A DNA stretch of 6,734 bases from Acidobacteriota bacterium (GTDB taxonomy: Bacteria > Acidobacteriota > Blastocatellia > Pyrinomonadales > Pyrinomonadaceae): the NCBI GenBank assembly GCA_029862725.1, contig JAOTWT010000166.1:1-6734 (forward strand). Direction: 5' to 3'. The notes under the pieces are model-generated. The model had not been told where the DNA came from. It ran no database searches and saw only the letters and a list, made by a program, of their open reading frames with translations. Shown piece after piece: positions 4,986-6,734 of the stretch; within the stretch, counting starts at the first letter, position 1; the number at the start of each line of letters is the position of its first letter. The position numbers and the translations under genes were made by a program.

Positions 4986-6734
4986 ATGGCCGCGAGAAGG
5001 AAATCCGCGAAAACTAAAACCGGCATGCAGACGGCCTTTGTCAGGTTTATGCTGGTCGTCGCATTTTTCATCTTTTGGATGGGTGCAGTCAGCGTGCGCC
5101 TGGTCCATTTGCAGGTCAACGAACACAGTAAATGGAGCAAAAAGGCGTCTTCGCAAAGACAGGACAGTATAGTCACAAAAACGCTGCGCGGGACCGTCTA
5201 TGATCGGAACGGCAACACGCTCGCGATGAGTGTCAGGGTCAAATCCCTCTCTGCTGACCCCGGCATGATCGAAAACCTTGCCGAGGTGTCCCAGAGGCTT
5301 GGCAGGATTCTCGGTAAGAAAGCGAGCGATATTGCCGCCGCGATAGAGGAAGGAAAAGCCGGAGACCGAAGGTTTGTTTGGCTTGCGAGGGAGATCGACG
5401 ACGAAAAAGTGGTCGAAATCCGCGAAAAGCTTTTTGAGACCGAAGATGAAACCGGCGAGACGCTGGGGCGGGGGCTCTTTTGGGTCGGCGAACAGAAGCG
5501 CGATTATCCGCATGGCACATTGGCGGCACATGTGATCGGTTTTAGCAATGCCGACGATATCGGACAGGCGGGAATCGAAAAGTCGCAGGAGGAATACCTG
5601 AAGGCTGAAAAGCTGCGGATGGTCCGTCAGCGCGACCGCCAAGGGCGGATTTTTTCGGAAATCGAACTCGAAAAGAATCCGGCCAAGGATGTGGTGGTCA
5701 CGATCAGCAAGGAGATCCAGCATATCGCCGAACGCGCACTGCTCAAAGGAATCAAGGCGACGCGCGCGAAATCCGGAAAGGCAATCGTACTCGATCCCAA
5801 GACCGGCGAAATCCTGGCCATGGCGAACTATCCGACGTTTGATCCGGCCGAATTCCGCAAACTAAAACCAGGGATCTGGAGGAATCGTTCGATCCAGGAC
5901 CAATACGCGCCCGGGTCCGTCTTTAAGCTCGTGACCTATGGTGCCGCTCTCGAGGAAGGATTAATTCGACCGCAAGGCGAGATCGAATGCGGGGACGGGG
6001 CAATTACCGTCGGAGGCTACACATTTCGCGATTCGCACCCCGTTGGGACCGTTTCGTATACCAAAGCAATGGCCCAATCGAGTAACGTTGGAGCGATAAA
6101 AACAGGCCTTAAGATCGGGTCCGAAAAATACTACGATTACGCCCGGCATTTTGGGTTTGGGCAAAAAACAGGTATCGGCCTTCCATCGGAAGCGACCGGG
6201 GTTTTGCGAACGCCGGACAAATGGGAAGGTACCGATCTCGCCTCAATGTCGATCGGATATGGAATTGATGTAACCGCTTTGCAAACCGCTATCGCTTTTG
6301 CGACCATCGCAAACGACGGTGTGATGGTTAAGCCGCAGATCGTCCGGGAGATTCAGCAAAACGGGAATGCAGTCGAGAGATCCAAGCCCGAATCCAGGCG
6401 TATCGTAAAGACAGAAACGGCGCGGGCTTTAAAAACGATGCTTCGGGAAGTAGTTGCCAACGGCACTGCAAAACAAGCCCGCCTTAATGGCTACAGCTCG
6501 GCTGGCAAGACCGGAACGGCGTGGAAATATGATCGCGAGAGCGGCGGGATAAATGATGAAAAGTATGTTTCGTCGTTTGTGGGTTTTGCACCTGTCGACA
6601 ACCCGGCGGTGGTAATTGCGGTCGTTGTGGAAGAACCGAGGGGAGCATTTCGAAATGGCGGAGACGTTTCCGCACCTGTATTTCGCGAAATTGCCGAAAG
6701 TATCCTGCCGGAACTGAAAATTGCACCGGACGCA
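4986..6734 (+). CDS. ftsI: Septal peptidoglycan transpeptidase FtsI / PBP3 (3' end outside window)
   Basis: The 583 codons are open to the window edge. This class B penicillin-binding protein crosslinks septal peptidoglycan as partner of FtsW. Seen: a basic cytoplasmic start, one transmembrane anchor (about 19-40), the dimerisation domain beginning RGTVYDRNGNTLA (68-80) and including GQAGIEKSQEEYL (193-205), and a complete transpeptidase domain. Its catalytic motifs are S-V-F-K at Ser311-Lys314 (nucleophile and general base), S-S-N at 365-367, and K-T-G-T at 508-511. ILAMANYPTFDP (276-287) is also typical. The domain appears to finish at about 575 (VSAPVFREIAESIL), so only a short tail, or an additional C-terminal domain such as PASTA, is missing. 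ATG 4986 is 1 nt after the ftsL stop and has a good AGGGA. Beta-lactams would be expected to acylate Ser311. Confidence 0.95.
   Translation, partial: MAARRKSAKTKTGMQTAFVRFMLVVAFFIFWMGAVSVRLVHLQVNEHSKWSKKASSQRQDSIVTKTLRGTVYDRNGNTLAMSVRVKSLSADPGMIENLAEVSQRLGRILGKKASDIAAAIEEGKAGDRRFVWLAREIDDEKVVEIREKLFETEDETGETLGRGLFWVGEQKRDYPHGTLAAHVIGFSNADDIGQAGIEKSQEEYLKAEKLRMVRQRDRQGRIFSEIELEKNPAKDVVVTISKEIQHIAERALLKGIKATRAKSGKAIVLDPKTGEILAMANYPTFDPAEFRKLKPGIWRNRSIQDQYAPGSVFKLVTYGAALEEGLIRPQGEIECGDGAITVGGYTFRDSHPVGTVSYTKAMAQSSNVGAIKTGLKIGSEKYYDYARHFGFGQKTGIGLPSEATGVLRTPDKWEGTDLASMSIGYGIDVTALQTAIAFATIANDGVMVKPQIVREIQQNGNAVERSKPESRRIVKTETARALKTMLREVVANGTAKQARLNGYSSAGKTGTAWKYDRESGGINDEKYVSSFVGFAPVDNPAVVIAVVVEEPRGAFRNGGDVSAPVFREIAESILPELKIAPDA

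Noticed and set aside
4974..5723. Minus-strand open frame of 249 codons opposite ftsI
   Set aside because: It lies wholly over the clear ftsI coding sequence, lacks domain motifs, and is the kind of long antisense frame expected in GC-rich third-position DNA.

Overview
The window holds two divergent gene blocks separated by a regulatory gap of about 370 bp (3102-3474). Base composition is moderately GC-rich (roughly half to mid-50s by eye). The protein flavours and the pairing of a dcw (division and cell wall) cluster with LemA/TPM genes suggest a Gram-negative-type bacterium. Acidobacteriota (Blastocatellia-like) is my best guess. This is an inference from overall resemblance, not from a marker gene.

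Left block (minus strand, 3101 down to 1). In order of transcription it encodes a ZIP-family divalent metal transporter, a secreted and membrane-anchored TPM-domain protein with a Gly/Ser/Trp tail, a small nucleotidyltransferase-fold protein, and a LemA-family lipoprotein that runs off the left edge. The gaps are 52, 6 and 58 nt and no convincing terminator lies between the genes, so they could be one transcript. TPM and LemA proteins are a recurrent neighbour pair in bacteria. Here a nucleotidyltransferase-like gene lies between them and appears translationally coupled to the TPM gene.

Right block (plus strand, 3475 to 6734). This is the start of a dcw cluster: rsmH (16S rRNA m4C1402 methyltransferase), an ftsL-like divisome gene overlapping it by 11 nt, and ftsI (septal transpeptidase PBP3) 1 nt further on, which runs off the right edge. 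The three are tightly packed and surely cotranscribed. Their products serve ribosome maturation and septal peptidoglycan synthesis; FtsL is the bitopic partner that, with FtsB/FtsQ, activates FtsW-FtsI. The usual first gene, mraZ, is not directly upstream.

The gap between the blocks is the most interesting part. It has a good sigma70-type promoter facing rsmH (TTGACA, 18 nt, TAGAAT), a TATAAT box facing the ZIP gene, and a leader of about 210 nt before rsmH. The leader carries three successive inverted repeats, including a perfect 14-bp palindrome. A 12-nt direct repeat has one copy upstream of the promoter and one in the leader, with a near-perfect inverted third copy forming a hairpin with the second. 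rsmH has no ATG or clear Shine-Dalgarno sequence and probably starts with TTG. No mobile element, CRISPR array, tRNA or rRNA was seen.
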